This document shows positions 9,034 to 16,640 of a stretch of 64,000 nt of DNA, one piece after another. Origin of the DNA: JAJZGK01 sp035538795 (lineage in GTDB: Bacteria; Pseudomonadota; Alphaproteobacteria; Rhodospirillales; Magnetospirillaceae); the NCBI GenBank assembly GCA_035538795.1, contig DATLJS010000011.1, positions 155,435 through 219,434 on the forward strand, written 5' to 3'. Made by a program: the position numbers and the translations under genes. The notes beneath the pieces are model-generated. The model was not told the origin of the DNA, did no database searches, and saw only the letters and a list, made by a program, of their open reading frames with translations. Each line of letters begins with the position of its first letter. Positions within the stretch are counted from its first letter, which is position 1.

Positions 9034-9047
9034 ACTCCTTACCCATC

Positions 9048-9533
9048 ATGTCCACACCCCGCATCGGCTTCTATCATCTTGTTGAAATGCCGCTGGAACA
9101 GGCCTTGCCGCGTCTCCTGGAAAAGGTGACGGCTGCCGGCCACAAGGTAGTGATCATGGCTGGAAGCGAACAGCGGGTCGGCTTTCTCGACGGCCTACTG
9201 TGGACCTGGAACCCGGATTCCTGGCTGCCTCACGGCACCAGGCGCGACGGCGACGCCGAGTTGCATCCCATCTGGCTGACGGACGGCGAGGACAACGCCA
9301 ACGGCGCCGACGTGCTGGTGCTGACCGACGGCGTCGCGCCCGCCTCGCTGGAGGGCTATGCCCGCATTCTCAACATGTTCGACGGACGCGACGACCAGTT
9401 GGTCGAGACGGCGCGTGAACAATGGCGCCGCTGGAAGGCGGACGGCCTGGAACTGGTTTATTACCAACAGACGGAAACCGGCGGCTGGTTTGAAAAAGCC
9501 AAAGCCGGCGGCGAGTCGGCCTCAGGCGATTGA
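9048..9533 (+). CDS. holC: DNA polymerase III subunit chi HolC
   Basis: Chi subunit of the clamp-loader complex, 161 residues, which links the replisome to single-strand binding protein. The family pattern is visible: an N-terminal FYHL segment, a central EQRVGFLDGLLWTW segment, SWLPHG, then HPIWLT and the LVLTDG strand. It sits 14 bases behind the second aminopeptidase gene, the usual location next to pepA. No strong ribosome binding site is directly upstream of this ATG. A GGAGGAG run lies about 20 bases before it, inside the end of the preceding gene. Confidence 0.92.
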   Translation: MSTPRIGFYHLVEMPLEQALPRLLEKVTAAGHKVVIMAGSEQRVGFLDGLLWTWNPDSWLPHGTRRDGDAELHPIWLTDGEDNANGADVLVLTDGVAPASLEGYARILNMFDGRDDQLVETAREQWRRWKADGLELVYYQQTETGGWFEKAKAGGESASGD

Positions 9534-9559
9534 GGGGCTTGTAAAGGGGCAGATGCATT

Positions 9560-10780
9560 ATGTTCAACGGTAAGGTTCTGGTGGCTCAAGGGGGCGGCCC
9601 GACGGCGGTGATCAATCAGTCGGTGGTCGGCGCGGTTTTAGAATCCCGCAAGTTCCGCAATGTGGATTTGGTGTACGGCGCGCTGCACGGCGTCCGGGGC
9701 ATCGTCGACGAGGAATTCCTCGATCTGACCCGCGAGACCACTCACAATCTGGAGATGGTGGGGCAAACTCCGGCTTCGGCCCTGGGCTCGACCCGCGACA
9801 AGCCGGACCTGAAGTACTGCCAGGAAATCTTCAAGGTTCTGCGCGCTCACGAGGTGGGCTATTTCTTCTATATCGGCGGCAACGACAGTTCGGACACCGT
9901 GCGTATCGTCTCCGAGGAAGCTCACCGCGAGGGTTATCCCCTGCGCTGCATCCATATCCCCAAGACCATCGACAACGATCTGGTGCTGAACGACCACACT
10001 CCCGGTTTTCCCTCGGCGGCGCGTTTCGTCGCCCAGGCGTTCATGGGCGCTAACCTGGACAACCGGGCTTTGGCCGGCGTTTATCTGGCGGTGGTGATGG
10101 GGCGGCATGCGGGTTTCCTGACGGCGGCCTCGGCCCTGGGAAAGAAGTTCCCCGACGACGGCCCGCATCTGATCTATATGCCGGAGCGCACGTTCGATAT
10201 CGACAGCTTCCTGGCCGACGTCAGGATGACCTATGAGCAATACGGCCGCTGCGTGATCGCCGTGTCCGAGGGCATCCACGACGCCGAAGGCGTGCCCATC
10301 GCGGTTAAGCTGGCCAAGCAGGTGGAAACCGACGCCCATGGCAATGTGCAATTGTCGGGCACCAGCGCCCTGGCCGACCTGCTGTGCAGCGAGATCAAGG
10401 ACAAGCTGAAGATCAAGCGGGTGCGCGGCGACACCCTGGGCTATCTTCAGCGCAGTTTCGTCGGCTGTGTTTCCGATGTCGATCAGCGGGAAGCCCGCGA
10501 AGCCGCCGAAAAGGCGGTGCAGTACGCCATGTGGGAAGGCCACGACGGCTCTGTGACCATTCAGCGGACCGGCTTTTATTCGGTCGATTACAAGCTGATG
10601 CCGTTGCAGGCGGTGGCGGGCAAAACCCGTCACATGCCCGACGAGTTCATCGACGAGGCCGGCACCGGCGTTACCGACGCCTTCCGTCTGTATCTGCGGC
10701 CTTTGCTGGGATCGGGGATGCCCGACGCCTATCGCCTGCGCACCGAAAGCAACCGGGTGCCGAAAATATTGAAGCCTTGA
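9560..10780 (+). CDS. pfp: 6-phosphofructokinase, pyrophosphate-dependent type
   Basis: Phosphorylates fructose 6-phosphate in glycolysis, or works reversibly with pyrophosphate. It has 406 residues. The N-terminal nucleotide or PPi loop is QGGGPTAVIN. The active-site segment is IPKTIDNDL; the Lys in PKTIDND is the mark of PPi-dependent enzymes, whereas ATP enzymes have Gly. The GGNDSSD loop also carries Asp where ATP enzymes have Gly. The fructose-phosphate site has MGRHAGFL and PERTFD. PPi use is inferred from these residues. The gene stands 26 bases after holC on the same strand and converges with the next gene. Confidence 0.92.
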   Translation: MFNGKVLVAQGGGPTAVINQSVVGAVLESRKFRNVDLVYGALHGVRGIVDEEFLDLTRETTHNLEMVGQTPASALGSTRDKPDLKYCQEIFKVLRAHEVGYFFYIGGNDSSDTVRIVSEEAHREGYPLRCIHIPKTIDNDLVLNDHTPGFPSAARFVAQAFMGANLDNRALAGVYLAVVMGRHAGFLTAASALGKKFPDDGPHLIYMPERTFDIDSFLADVRMTYEQYGRCVIAVSEGIHDAEGVPIAVKLAKQVETDAHGNVQLSGTSALADLLCSEIKDKLKIKRVRGDTLGYLQRSFVGCVSDVDQREAREAAEKAVQYAMWEGHDGSVTIQRTGFYSVDYKLMPLQAVAGKTRHMPDEFIDEAGTGVTDAFRLYLRPLLGSGMPDAYRLRTESNRVPKILKP

Positions 10781-10799
10781 CGTCTGGGGGACTGGGCCA

Positions 10800-11552
10800 T
10801 CACCAGCCCAGTCCTTCCAAGGCGCGGGCCGTCACGGCGGTGGGGTCGATTTTCTTCAGGCCGTCATTCAGGGCGGCCGTGAGCACGGCGCCGTTCTGAT
10901 CCTTGCGGAAACAGACATGGATCGGCTTGTTGTCCAGCAGGTGGGCGTTGAACTGGAATTGGTCGGCGCTGCCGCGCAAGGCTTGATCGCTGGACAGCAG
11001 ATAGCGCATGACGTTTTGGTCAATGACGGCGGCGCGAATGCGGCGGGCCAGAAGCTTGCGCAGATTGGTGGCGTCGTCGGTGGCTCTCTCCACCGTCAAC
11101 TCGCCGCGTAGAGCCATGGCGTCGAAATCGGGGGTGTTGACGTAGCCTTGGACGGTGCCGATGGGAATTTGCTTCAAGTCGGCCAACGTCGTCCAGGCGA
11201 CGGGAGCGTCCTTGCGCTGGACGAAGCCCACCGGGCTTTGGCCGATGGGTTGGGACCATGAACAGAAAGCGTTGCGTTCCGACGCGTAATAGGTGGGGAA
11301 CACCCCATCTGTTTGCGGATCGTTGCGGACGGCCAGCATGGCCCGCTGCCAGGGAACGTAGCTGATTTCCACCTCGTAGCCGACGGCGGCGAAGGCGGCG
11401 CGAACCACCGCGTCGGATGCGCCGTGGCCGTCGGTGGCGGTGGTGTATGGGGGCCATTCCAGGGACGCCAGACGCACGACACGGTTTTCGGCCCAGGCCG
11501 GCACGGCCATCAGGCTGCAAACGAAAACCAATATAAGGCGAAACTTATTCAA
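10800..11552 (-). CDS. Periplasmic solute-binding protein, family 3-like
   Basis: A 250-residue secreted protein. Residues 1-21 form a clear signal peptide ending AWA. The rest matches the transporter substrate-binding fold (SBP_bac_3): LASLEWPPYT at the first strand, a VPWQRAMLAV segment, and the GTVQGYVN phosphate- or ligand-loop region. No permease or ATPase gene lies beside it, so it could feed a transporter elsewhere or act as a sensor partner. The ligand cannot be told from sequence. It converges with the phosphofructokinase gene and is upstream-adjacent to the ABC-F gene on the same strand. Confidence 0.8.
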   Translation of the reverse strand: MNKFRLILVFVCSLMAVPAWAENRVVRLASLEWPPYTTATDGHGASDAVVRAAFAAVGYEVEISYVPWQRAMLAVRNDPQTDGVFPTYYASERNAFCSWSQPIGQSPVGFVQRKDAPVAWTTLADLKQIPIGTVQGYVNTPDFDAMALRGELTVERATDDATNLRKLLARRIRAAVIDQNVMRYLLSSDQALRGSADQFQFNAHLLDNKPIHVCFRKDQNGAVLTAALNDGLKKIDPTAVTARALEGLGW

Positions 11553-11627
11553 GTCGCCATCCCCTGTTTCCGGCCGTTCCCCAACGGCATAACAAGGACT
11601 CTATACCTAAGAGGCTCTGTCGCCAAG

Positions 11628-13514
11628 TCAGATCGCCTGTTGGGCCTCTTCCAACGCTTCATGGGCAGCCAACCAGTCTTCCTCGGCTGCGGCCAAGGAC
11701 TTTTCAACCTCGCCAAGTTCCCGTTGCAAGGTCTGCACCTTGTCGCCGGGTCCATTATACAACTTGGGGTCGGCCAGCTTGCCTTCAAGGTCGGATTTTT
11801 TCCGCCCCAGGGTTTCCATGCGTTTTTCAGCGTCCTGAACTTTTTTGCGCAAGGGCGCCAACTGCGCGCGCATTTCCGCGGCGGCGCGGCGTTCGTCCTT
11901 GCGGTTGGGGCTGGTTTCCTTGGGATCGCGGCCTTCGCGGCGGGCCTCGCGAGCCTGATCCAGCAGATATTTCTTATAAGCTTCCAGATCGCCGTCGAAA
12001 TTCTGCACCTGTCCGTCGGCCACCAGCCACAGACGGTCGGCGGCCAATTCGATCATGTGGGGATCGTGGCTGATCAGCACGACGGCGCCGTCATAGGCGT
12101 TCAGCGCCGAGACCAAAGCCTCGCGGCTGTCGATGTCCAGATGGTTGGTCGGTTCGTCCAGGATCATCAGATGCGGGGCATCGCGGCTCATCAGGGCGAA
12201 CAGCAGCCGGGCCTTTTCGCCGCCCGACAGATTGGCGACCTTGATGTTGGCCCGGTCCTGCTCGAAGCCGAAGCGTCCCAGTTGGGCGCGCACCTTGGGT
12301 TCGGTGGCCAGGGGCATCAATTCCTGCATGTGATCGTAAGGCGTGGCGTCGAGGCGCAGTTCCTCGGTCTGGTGCTGGGCGAAATAGCCGATTTTCAGCT
12401 TCGGCGATTTCTGCAGCTTGCCTTGCAAAAGGGGCAGTCGCCCCGACAGCACCTTGGCCAGGGTCGACTTTCCGTTGCCGTTGGCGCCCAGTAGGGCGAT
12501 GCGGTCGTCCATGTCGATGCGCAAGGACAGATTGCGCAGCACCGGCTTTCCCGGGGCGTAACCGGCCTGTCCCTGCTCGATGGCGACCACCGGCGGCGAC
12601 AGGGGCTCCGGGTCGGGGAAGTCGAAACTGATCGGCTGATCCTCGATCACCGAAATGGGCGGCCCCAGGCGTTCCAGCATCTTAACCCGGCTTTGCGCTT
12701 GGGCGGCCTTGGTGGCCTTGGCGCGGAAACGGTCGATGAAGGCCTGCAACTTGCGGCGCTGATCCAATTGTTTCGAGGCGGCCTTGGCGGCTAGTTCCAT
12801 CTTTTCCCGGCGGACCTGCTCGAAGCGGTCGTAATTGCCGCCATAGGCCACCAGCTTGCACTGGTCGATATGAACGATGCGGTCCACCACTTCGTTGAGC
12901 ATGCCGCGGTCGTGGCTGATCACCACCAGGGTGCCGGGATAGGTGGACAGATAGTTTTCCAGCCACAGAGTGGCTTCCAGATCCAGATGGTTGGTCGGTT
13001 CGTCCAGCAGCAGCAGGTCGGGGCGGGCGAACAAGGCGCCGGCCAGGGCGACGCGCATGCGCCAGCCGCCCGAGAAGCTTCGCACCGGACGGCTCTGCGC
13101 GTCGGCGTCGAAGCCCAGTCCGGCCAGAATGGCGGCGGCGCGGGCCGGAGCGGAATGGGCGTCGATGGCGGCCATGCGTTCGTGAATCTCGGCCAGCCGG
13201 TGACCGTCGTGGCTGCTTTCGGCTTCGGCTAGCAGGGCGGTTCGTTCAGGGTCGTGGGCCAGCACGCAGTCGATCAGGCTTTCCTCGCCGTCGGGGGCGT
13301 CCTGCGACACCTGTCCCACCTTGGCGCGGGGGCGGATGCTGATGGAGCCGCCGTCGGAGTGCAGTTCGTTCAGGATCAGCTTGAACAGGGTGGATTTGCC
13401 GGCTCCGTTGCGGCCGATCAGGCCGACGCGCTGACCGGCCGAGATGTGGACGGTGGCGGCGTCGAACAGAATGCGTCCGGAAATACGGTAGGTAAGGTCG
13501 TTGATATGCAGCAT
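11628..13514 (-). CDS. ABC-F family ATPase (YheS/Uup-like)
   Basis: A soluble protein of 628 residues with two ABC ATPase domains and no membrane segments. The first Walker A is GRNGAGKST (near residue 35) with signature SFSGGWRMR and LLLDEPTNHLD. The second is GANGNGKST with NLSGGEKAR and LDEPTNHLD. Between them is a charged linker of the ABC-F type, and a C-terminal coiled coil rich in Lys and Glu follows. ABC-F proteins bind the ribosomal E site and modulate translation. The ATG at 13514 (MLHINDLTYR) starts directly at the first domain. A longer reading upstream is not supported. Confidence 0.93.
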   Translation of the reverse strand: MLHINDLTYRISGRILFDAATVHISAGQRVGLIGRNGAGKSTLFKLILNELHSDGGSISIRPRAKVGQVSQDAPDGEESLIDCVLAHDPERTALLAEAESSHDGHRLAEIHERMAAIDAHSAPARAAAILAGLGFDADAQSRPVRSFSGGWRMRVALAGALFARPDLLLLDEPTNHLDLEATLWLENYLSTYPGTLVVISHDRGMLNEVVDRIVHIDQCKLVAYGGNYDRFEQVRREKMELAAKAASKQLDQRRKLQAFIDRFRAKATKAAQAQSRVKMLERLGPPISVIEDQPISFDFPDPEPLSPPVVAIEQGQAGYAPGKPVLRNLSLRIDMDDRIALLGANGNGKSTLAKVLSGRLPLLQGKLQKSPKLKIGYFAQHQTEELRLDATPYDHMQELMPLATEPKVRAQLGRFGFEQDRANIKVANLSGGEKARLLFALMSRDAPHLMILDEPTNHLDIDSREALVSALNAYDGAVVLISHDPHMIELAADRLWLVADGQVQNFDGDLEAYKKYLLDQAREARREGRDPKETSPNRKDERRAAAEMRAQLAPLRKKVQDAEKRMETLGRKKSDLEGKLADPKLYNGPGDKVQTLQRELGEVEKSLAAAEEDWLAAHEALEEAQQAI

Positions 13515-13585
13515 GGCCGGGTGGGAATACCATCTTTGCGCCTTTGGGCTCAACACCTGGCGGCAGATGAGGTAGAGTTTTTCCC

Positions 13586-14428
13586 ATGTACCGCTTGCCC
13601 GACGAATTGCTGAGCCGTCTTCTGAGCGAAGATATGCCTCACGGCGACCTGACCACCCACCTGTTGGGGATCGGTTCGAAACCGGCCGCCATGACGTTCG
13701 CGGCGCGGGGCGCCATGGTCGTAGCCTGTATCGAGGAGGCGGCGCGCATCGTCGAGCTGGCGGGCGGCTGGGCCGAGATGCTGGTCGCTTCTGGCGATGC
13801 CGTGGCCGATCAAGGGCTGCTGCTGCGGGCCGAAGGCTCGGCGGAATCTTTGCTGGCTGCCTGGAAGGTGGCGCAGACCTTGGTCGAACAGGCGTCGGGC
13901 ATCGCCTCGGCCGTGCGCCGGATGGTCGAAGCGGCGGCCTCGGCGGGCGGGGCCACTATCGCCTGTACCCGCAAAAGCTTTCCCGGCACCCGGGCCGTTT
14001 CATTGAAGGCGGTGTTGGCGGGCGGCGGAGTGCCCCATCGATTGGGATTGTCGGATACCATTCTGGTGTTCCCCGAGCATCGGGCTTTCATGGCCGGCGA
14101 TCTGGCCGGCTATCTTCTTCGCCTGCGCCAGGGCGCGCCCGAGAAGAGGCTGGTGGCCGAAGCCGCCACCCATGAAGACGCTCTGCTGCTGGCCGAAGCC
14201 GGGATCGACGTGCTGCAGCTGGAAAAGTTTCCGCCGGAGCAGGTGGCGCTTCTGGCGCAATCCTTGGCCGGTTTTTCGCCCCGGCCGGTGATCGCCGCTG
14301 CCGGCGGGGTCAATGCCAAGAACGCCGAGGCCTATGTTCGCGCCGGGGCTGGCGTGCTAGTCACCAGCGCGCCCTACAACGCCCCGCCAGCCGAAGTGCA
14401 GGTCAGGATTCATCCTTCGCCAGTTTGA
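13586..14428 (+). CDS. modD: ModD-like quinolinate phosphoribosyltransferase family protein
   Basis: A 280-residue member of the NadC fold, matching ModD by its opening (ML-type LLSEDMPHGDLTTHLLGIG) and by the active-site stretch RKSFPGTRAVSLKAV, GGGVPHRLGLSD. NadC itself makes nicotinate mononucleotide; ModD is named from molybdate transport loci, and its substrate is not established. Here there is no modABC nearby: the gene is alone between an ABC-F gene and an acetyltransferase gene. The last 26 bases overlap the convergent acetyltransferase gene. Start ATG 13586 is divergent from the ABC-F gene across about 70 bases. Confidence 0.85.
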   Translation: MYRLPDELLSRLLSEDMPHGDLTTHLLGIGSKPAAMTFAARGAMVVACIEEAARIVELAGGWAEMLVASGDAVADQGLLLRAEGSAESLLAAWKVAQTLVEQASGIASAVRRMVEAAASAGGATIACTRKSFPGTRAVSLKAVLAGGGVPHRLGLSDTILVFPEHRAFMAGDLAGYLLRLRQGAPEKRLVAEAATHEDALLLAEAGIDVLQLEKFPPEQVALLAQSLAGFSPRPVIAAAGGVNAKNAEAYVRAGAGVLVTSAPYNAPPAEVQVRIHPSPV

Positions 14429-14894
14429 GCATGGCCTCCCGGTCCAGGCGGTGCGGCATCCAGTCGGTCAAAGCGTTGAAGCCTAGGCTTTCGTAAAACC
14501 TCCGCGCTTTTTCGTTCCAATTCAGCACATTGACGTCCAGGCGGCAGGCGCCGCGTTCGGCGGCCAGCTTGGCGGCGGCGGTCACCAGCGCCTTGCCGGC
14601 GCCGCTGCCTCGGGCTTCTTCCTCGATGAACAAATCGTGGATCATCAGGGTGGCCGCGCCCCGCCAGCTGGAATAAGCCTGATAAAGAATGGTCATGCCG
14701 CGCACCGTCCCGTCCAGCTCGGCCAGCAGAACCTCGATGCGGGGATGGGAGCCGAAGGCGTCGCGCCGCAAGGTGGCTTCGTCCAGGGCGACGCCACCGG
14801 GTTCGCCTTCGAAAGCGGCCAGCTGGTTCAGCAGATTGAGAATGCGAGGAGCGTCGTCGGGACGGGCGGGGCGGGTCTGCAATTTGGCGTGCAT
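14403..14894 (-). CDS. GNAT family N-acetyltransferase
   Basis: A 163-residue acetyltransferase. The GNAT fold is shown by an N-terminal RPARPDDAPRI motif, HDLFIEEEARGSGAGKAL (the acetyl-CoA loop, R-G-x-G-A-G), and the terminal LNWNEKARRFYESLGF segment. That pattern resembles diamine or amino-acid acetyltransferases, but the substrate cannot be assigned. The ATG at 14894 (MHAKLQTRP) fits the family start. An upstream in-frame extension is not supported. It overlaps the end of modD by 26 bases in convergent orientation and is divergent from the XRE regulator. Confidence 0.85.
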   Translation of the reverse strand: MHAKLQTRPARPDDAPRILNLLNQLAAFEGEPGGVALDEATLRRDAFGSHPRIEVLLAELDGTVRGMTILYQAYSSWRGAATLMIHDLFIEEEARGSGAGKALVTAAAKLAAERGACRLDVNVLNWNEKARRFYESLGFNALTDWMPHRLDREAMLKLAKDES

Positions 14895-15046
14895 AGGGGG
14901 GCGTCCTGGTTTCGTCGGAAGGAAGAAGCATCGCCGGATGCTTCTAAGGAAAGAGCGAATGATAACTTCTGATAAAACCCCATGCATCAAAAGGTGGAAA
15001 TTCGCGGGGAATTGGTTCAATACGTGGCGGATTTCACAGCGTCCCC

Positions 15047-15097
15047 TTGCGGAAACACGCTGTGCGAGTAATATGATATGCGTAACTCTGATTTACG
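15047..15097 (+). promoter_or_regulatory. Promoter and inverted repeat upstream of the XRE regulator
   Basis: A candidate -35 (TTGCGG, 15047-15052) and -10 (TAATAT, 15069-15074) are spaced by 16 bases. A 17-bp interrupted inverted repeat CGTAA-N7-TTACG (15081-15097) lies at the expected transcription start, a position that suits autoregulation by the XRE protein. These are pattern calls only. Confidence 0.4.
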
Positions 15098-15108
15098 GGG
15101 TGCCTAAA

Positions 15109-15591
15109 GTGACAGCCGCACTGAAACAAAAAAACCATGGCCGTGGTGTCCCCCGGGCAAGAATGCCCGACGGTGCTCCCAATCCTGTCGACCTGTTCGT
15201 CGGCAACCGTTTGCGCCAGGCCCGCACTTTGCGGGGACTGACCCAGGAACAGCTGGGCGCCCGGGTTGGGATCGCTTTCCAGCAGGTTCAGAAATACGAA
15301 CGGGGATCCAATCGTATTTCTGCCGGACGTCTCTATGAAATGGCGCAGGCGCTTGGCGTGCCGGTGACCTATTTCTTCGAAGGCATGTCCGACGCCGTGG
15401 CCGAAGCCAGCCCTGCCCAGGTGCATTCCGGCTTCGACGCGACTTTGGCGGTCGAAAGCATCGAGTCCGACGAGTCCAGCAAGCGCGAGGCGTTGCAATT
15501 GGTGCGGGCCTTTACCCGCATGTCCGACGAAGGTGTGCGCCGCAGCTTCCTTGAGATGGTCAAAAGCTTCGCTCCCAAGGATGCCGATTAA
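15109..15591 (+). CDS. XRE family helix-turn-helix transcriptional regulator
   Basis: A DNA-binding protein of 160 residues from a GTG at 15109, or 142 from the ATG at 15163. The HTH_3 domain runs through NRLRQARTLRGLTQEQLG, VGIAFQQVQKYERG and ISAGRLYEMAQALGVPV. A C-terminal region follows of about 70 residues that is not a known sensor domain. This architecture is very common in Rhodospirillales and Rhizobiales. The GTG start is preferred for a GGGG run 8 bases before it and because the mapped promoter pattern ends near 15081. The ATG has no clear binding site. It ends at a strong bidirectional terminator shared with the small gene of the lux locus. Confidence 0.88.
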   Translation: MTAALKQKNHGRGVPRARMPDGAPNPVDLFVGNRLRQARTLRGLTQEQLGARVGIAFQQVQKYERGSNRISAGRLYEMAQALGVPVTYFFEGMSDAVAEASPAQVHSGFDATLAVESIESDESSKREALQLVRAFTRMSDEGVRRSFLEMVKSFAPKDAD

Positions 15592-15614
15592 GCTTTGACC
15601 GCAAACATGTGAAA

Positions 15615-15648
15615 AGCCCGCCGGCCAGTTACCGGCGGGCTCTTTTTT
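15615..15648 (+). terminator. Rho-independent terminator after the XRE gene (shared, convergent)
   Basis: The stem AGCCCGCCGG / CCGGCGGGCT has 10 perfect base pairs and a 7-base loop, followed by a run of Ts at 15643-15648. It lies between convergent genes ending at 15591 and 15662. On the minus strand the hairpin is followed by TTTTC, so it may serve the lux transcript too. Confidence 0.88.
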
Positions 15649-15661
15649 ATGAAAAGTGGGA

Positions 15662-15910
15662 TTATTCGGCAACCTGGCTGGGAAGCGCCAAGTCTCGGGC
15701 CGTCAAGCTGGCCATGCCGATCAGAAGCGCTAGCTCGCCTTCGCCCAGGCGGATCGCCTCGTCCTCCAGGTAACGCAGCGATAGCCACATGCCCCGAAGA
15801 TTTTCCTGGGACGAAGACTCGTATTCGCTTTCGGCCTCGTCATGTCCTTGTTGTTGTGCGGAAGGCTCTTCGTGCCGGCGCACGGGGAATTGCAAAATGC
15901 AGGCAGTCAT
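15662..15910 (-). CDS. Hypothetical small protein translationally coupled to luxI
   Basis: An 82-residue protein that I do not recognise. It starts MTACILQFPVRR, has an acidic, Ser/Gln/Glu-rich middle (about residues 14-37) and a helical C-terminal half with LRYLEDEAIRLGEGELALLIG. No signal peptide or membrane helix is seen. Its ATG overlaps the luxI stop as TGATG, and a strong GGAGGG site lies 7 bases upstream, inside the luxI coding end. Co-transcription and coupled translation with luxI are therefore very likely. A role connected with the signal synthase or its regulation is a guess from position. It ends at the bidirectional terminator at 15615-15648. Confidence 0.75.
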   Translation of the reverse strand: MTACILQFPVRRHEEPSAQQQGHDEAESEYESSSQENLRGMWLSLRYLEDEAIRLGEGELALLIGMASLTARDLALPSQVAE

Positions 15911-16533
15911 CAGGCGGCCCTCCGGGAAAAATCGGCAGGCAGCACCGATTCGGTGATGCCGCAACGTTCGCGCACGCGGCGCAGGGAATCTTCGGAGACT
16001 TCGGTGATTTCCCCCATGACGTCGACGCCGTCCATGCGGTGGGGATCGCCCAGGCGGGTCAAATTCCAGCCGCAGCGGCGCAGGATGCGCTCGACGCGGG
16101 CGTCGGAAACCGACACCAGATGGGTCAGGCCCAGATTCAGGGCGTATTCCATGATGCCGGCCAGCAATTCTCCGGTGGGATTGATGCAGCCGGCCAGGCG
16201 GTCGGGACGGTGATCGACGGCCAGACGGGTGGCCTCCCAGATCAGGGCGCTGCGCGGCGGAGCCCCGTCGGCCGCTAGAAAGGGAAAGACATCGCCCAGC
16301 AGATGCGGTCGGTCGGTCGGCAGCAGGCGGCAACTGGCGACAGCTTCGTCTCGGGGGTTGGTAACGATCAGGTGCTGGGCGAAGCTATGATCGAACTGAT
16401 CCAGCTCGGCGCCTTCCCGACAGTCGAGATGCCAGCCCAGGCGCTTGACGAAAACCTCGTAACGCAATTCGAACATGGAAGCGGCCAGAGCTTTGTGCTG
16501 GTCGATTCGGTCACCGGCGATAATGTGCAACAT
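15910..16533 (-). CDS. luxI: Acyl-homoserine-lactone synthase (LuxI family)
   Basis: Autoinducer synthase of 207 residues that joins S-adenosylmethionine with an acyl donor to make an N-acyl-homoserine lactone. The conserved LuxI residues are present: Arg and Phe in FELRYEVF, Trp in GWHL, the two Asp in ELDQFDH, Arg in SCRLLPT, and WEATRLAV. The ATG at 16533 has GGGAGGG 6 bases upstream. It lies 107 bases downstream of luxR on the same strand. A lux-box-like 18-bp repeat sits 62-79 bases before the start, which suggests activation by the neighbouring LuxR. The acyl chain made cannot be read from sequence. Confidence 0.93.
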   Translation of the reverse strand: MLHIIAGDRIDQHKALAASMFELRYEVFVKRLGWHLDCREGAELDQFDHSFAQHLIVTNPRDEAVASCRLLPTDRPHLLGDVFPFLAADGAPPRSALIWEATRLAVDHRPDRLAGCINPTGELLAGIMEYALNLGLTHLVSVSDARVERILRRCGWNLTRLGDPHRMDGVDVMGEITEVSEDSLRRVRERCGITESVLPADFSRRAA

Positions 16534-16594
16534 GGCGTCCCTCCCGCGGTCGTGCCCCGAGATGGAGTGAAGCAAATTCGGCCGGAAAATTTAG

Positions 16595-16612
16595 CCTCTA
16601 GAAAAGTAGAGG
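16595..16612 (-). promoter_or_regulatory. Lux-box-like inverted repeat upstream of luxI
   Basis: A perfect 6-bp arm repeat CCTCTA-N6-TAGAGG, 18 bp in total and centred about 70 bases before the luxI ATG, in the luxR-luxI gap. Size and place fit a LuxR-type operator. Binding by the adjacent LuxR is inferred. Confidence 0.6.
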
Positions 16613-16640
16613 GTGTCCCGTCGGGCAGGGCGGCCGGAGG

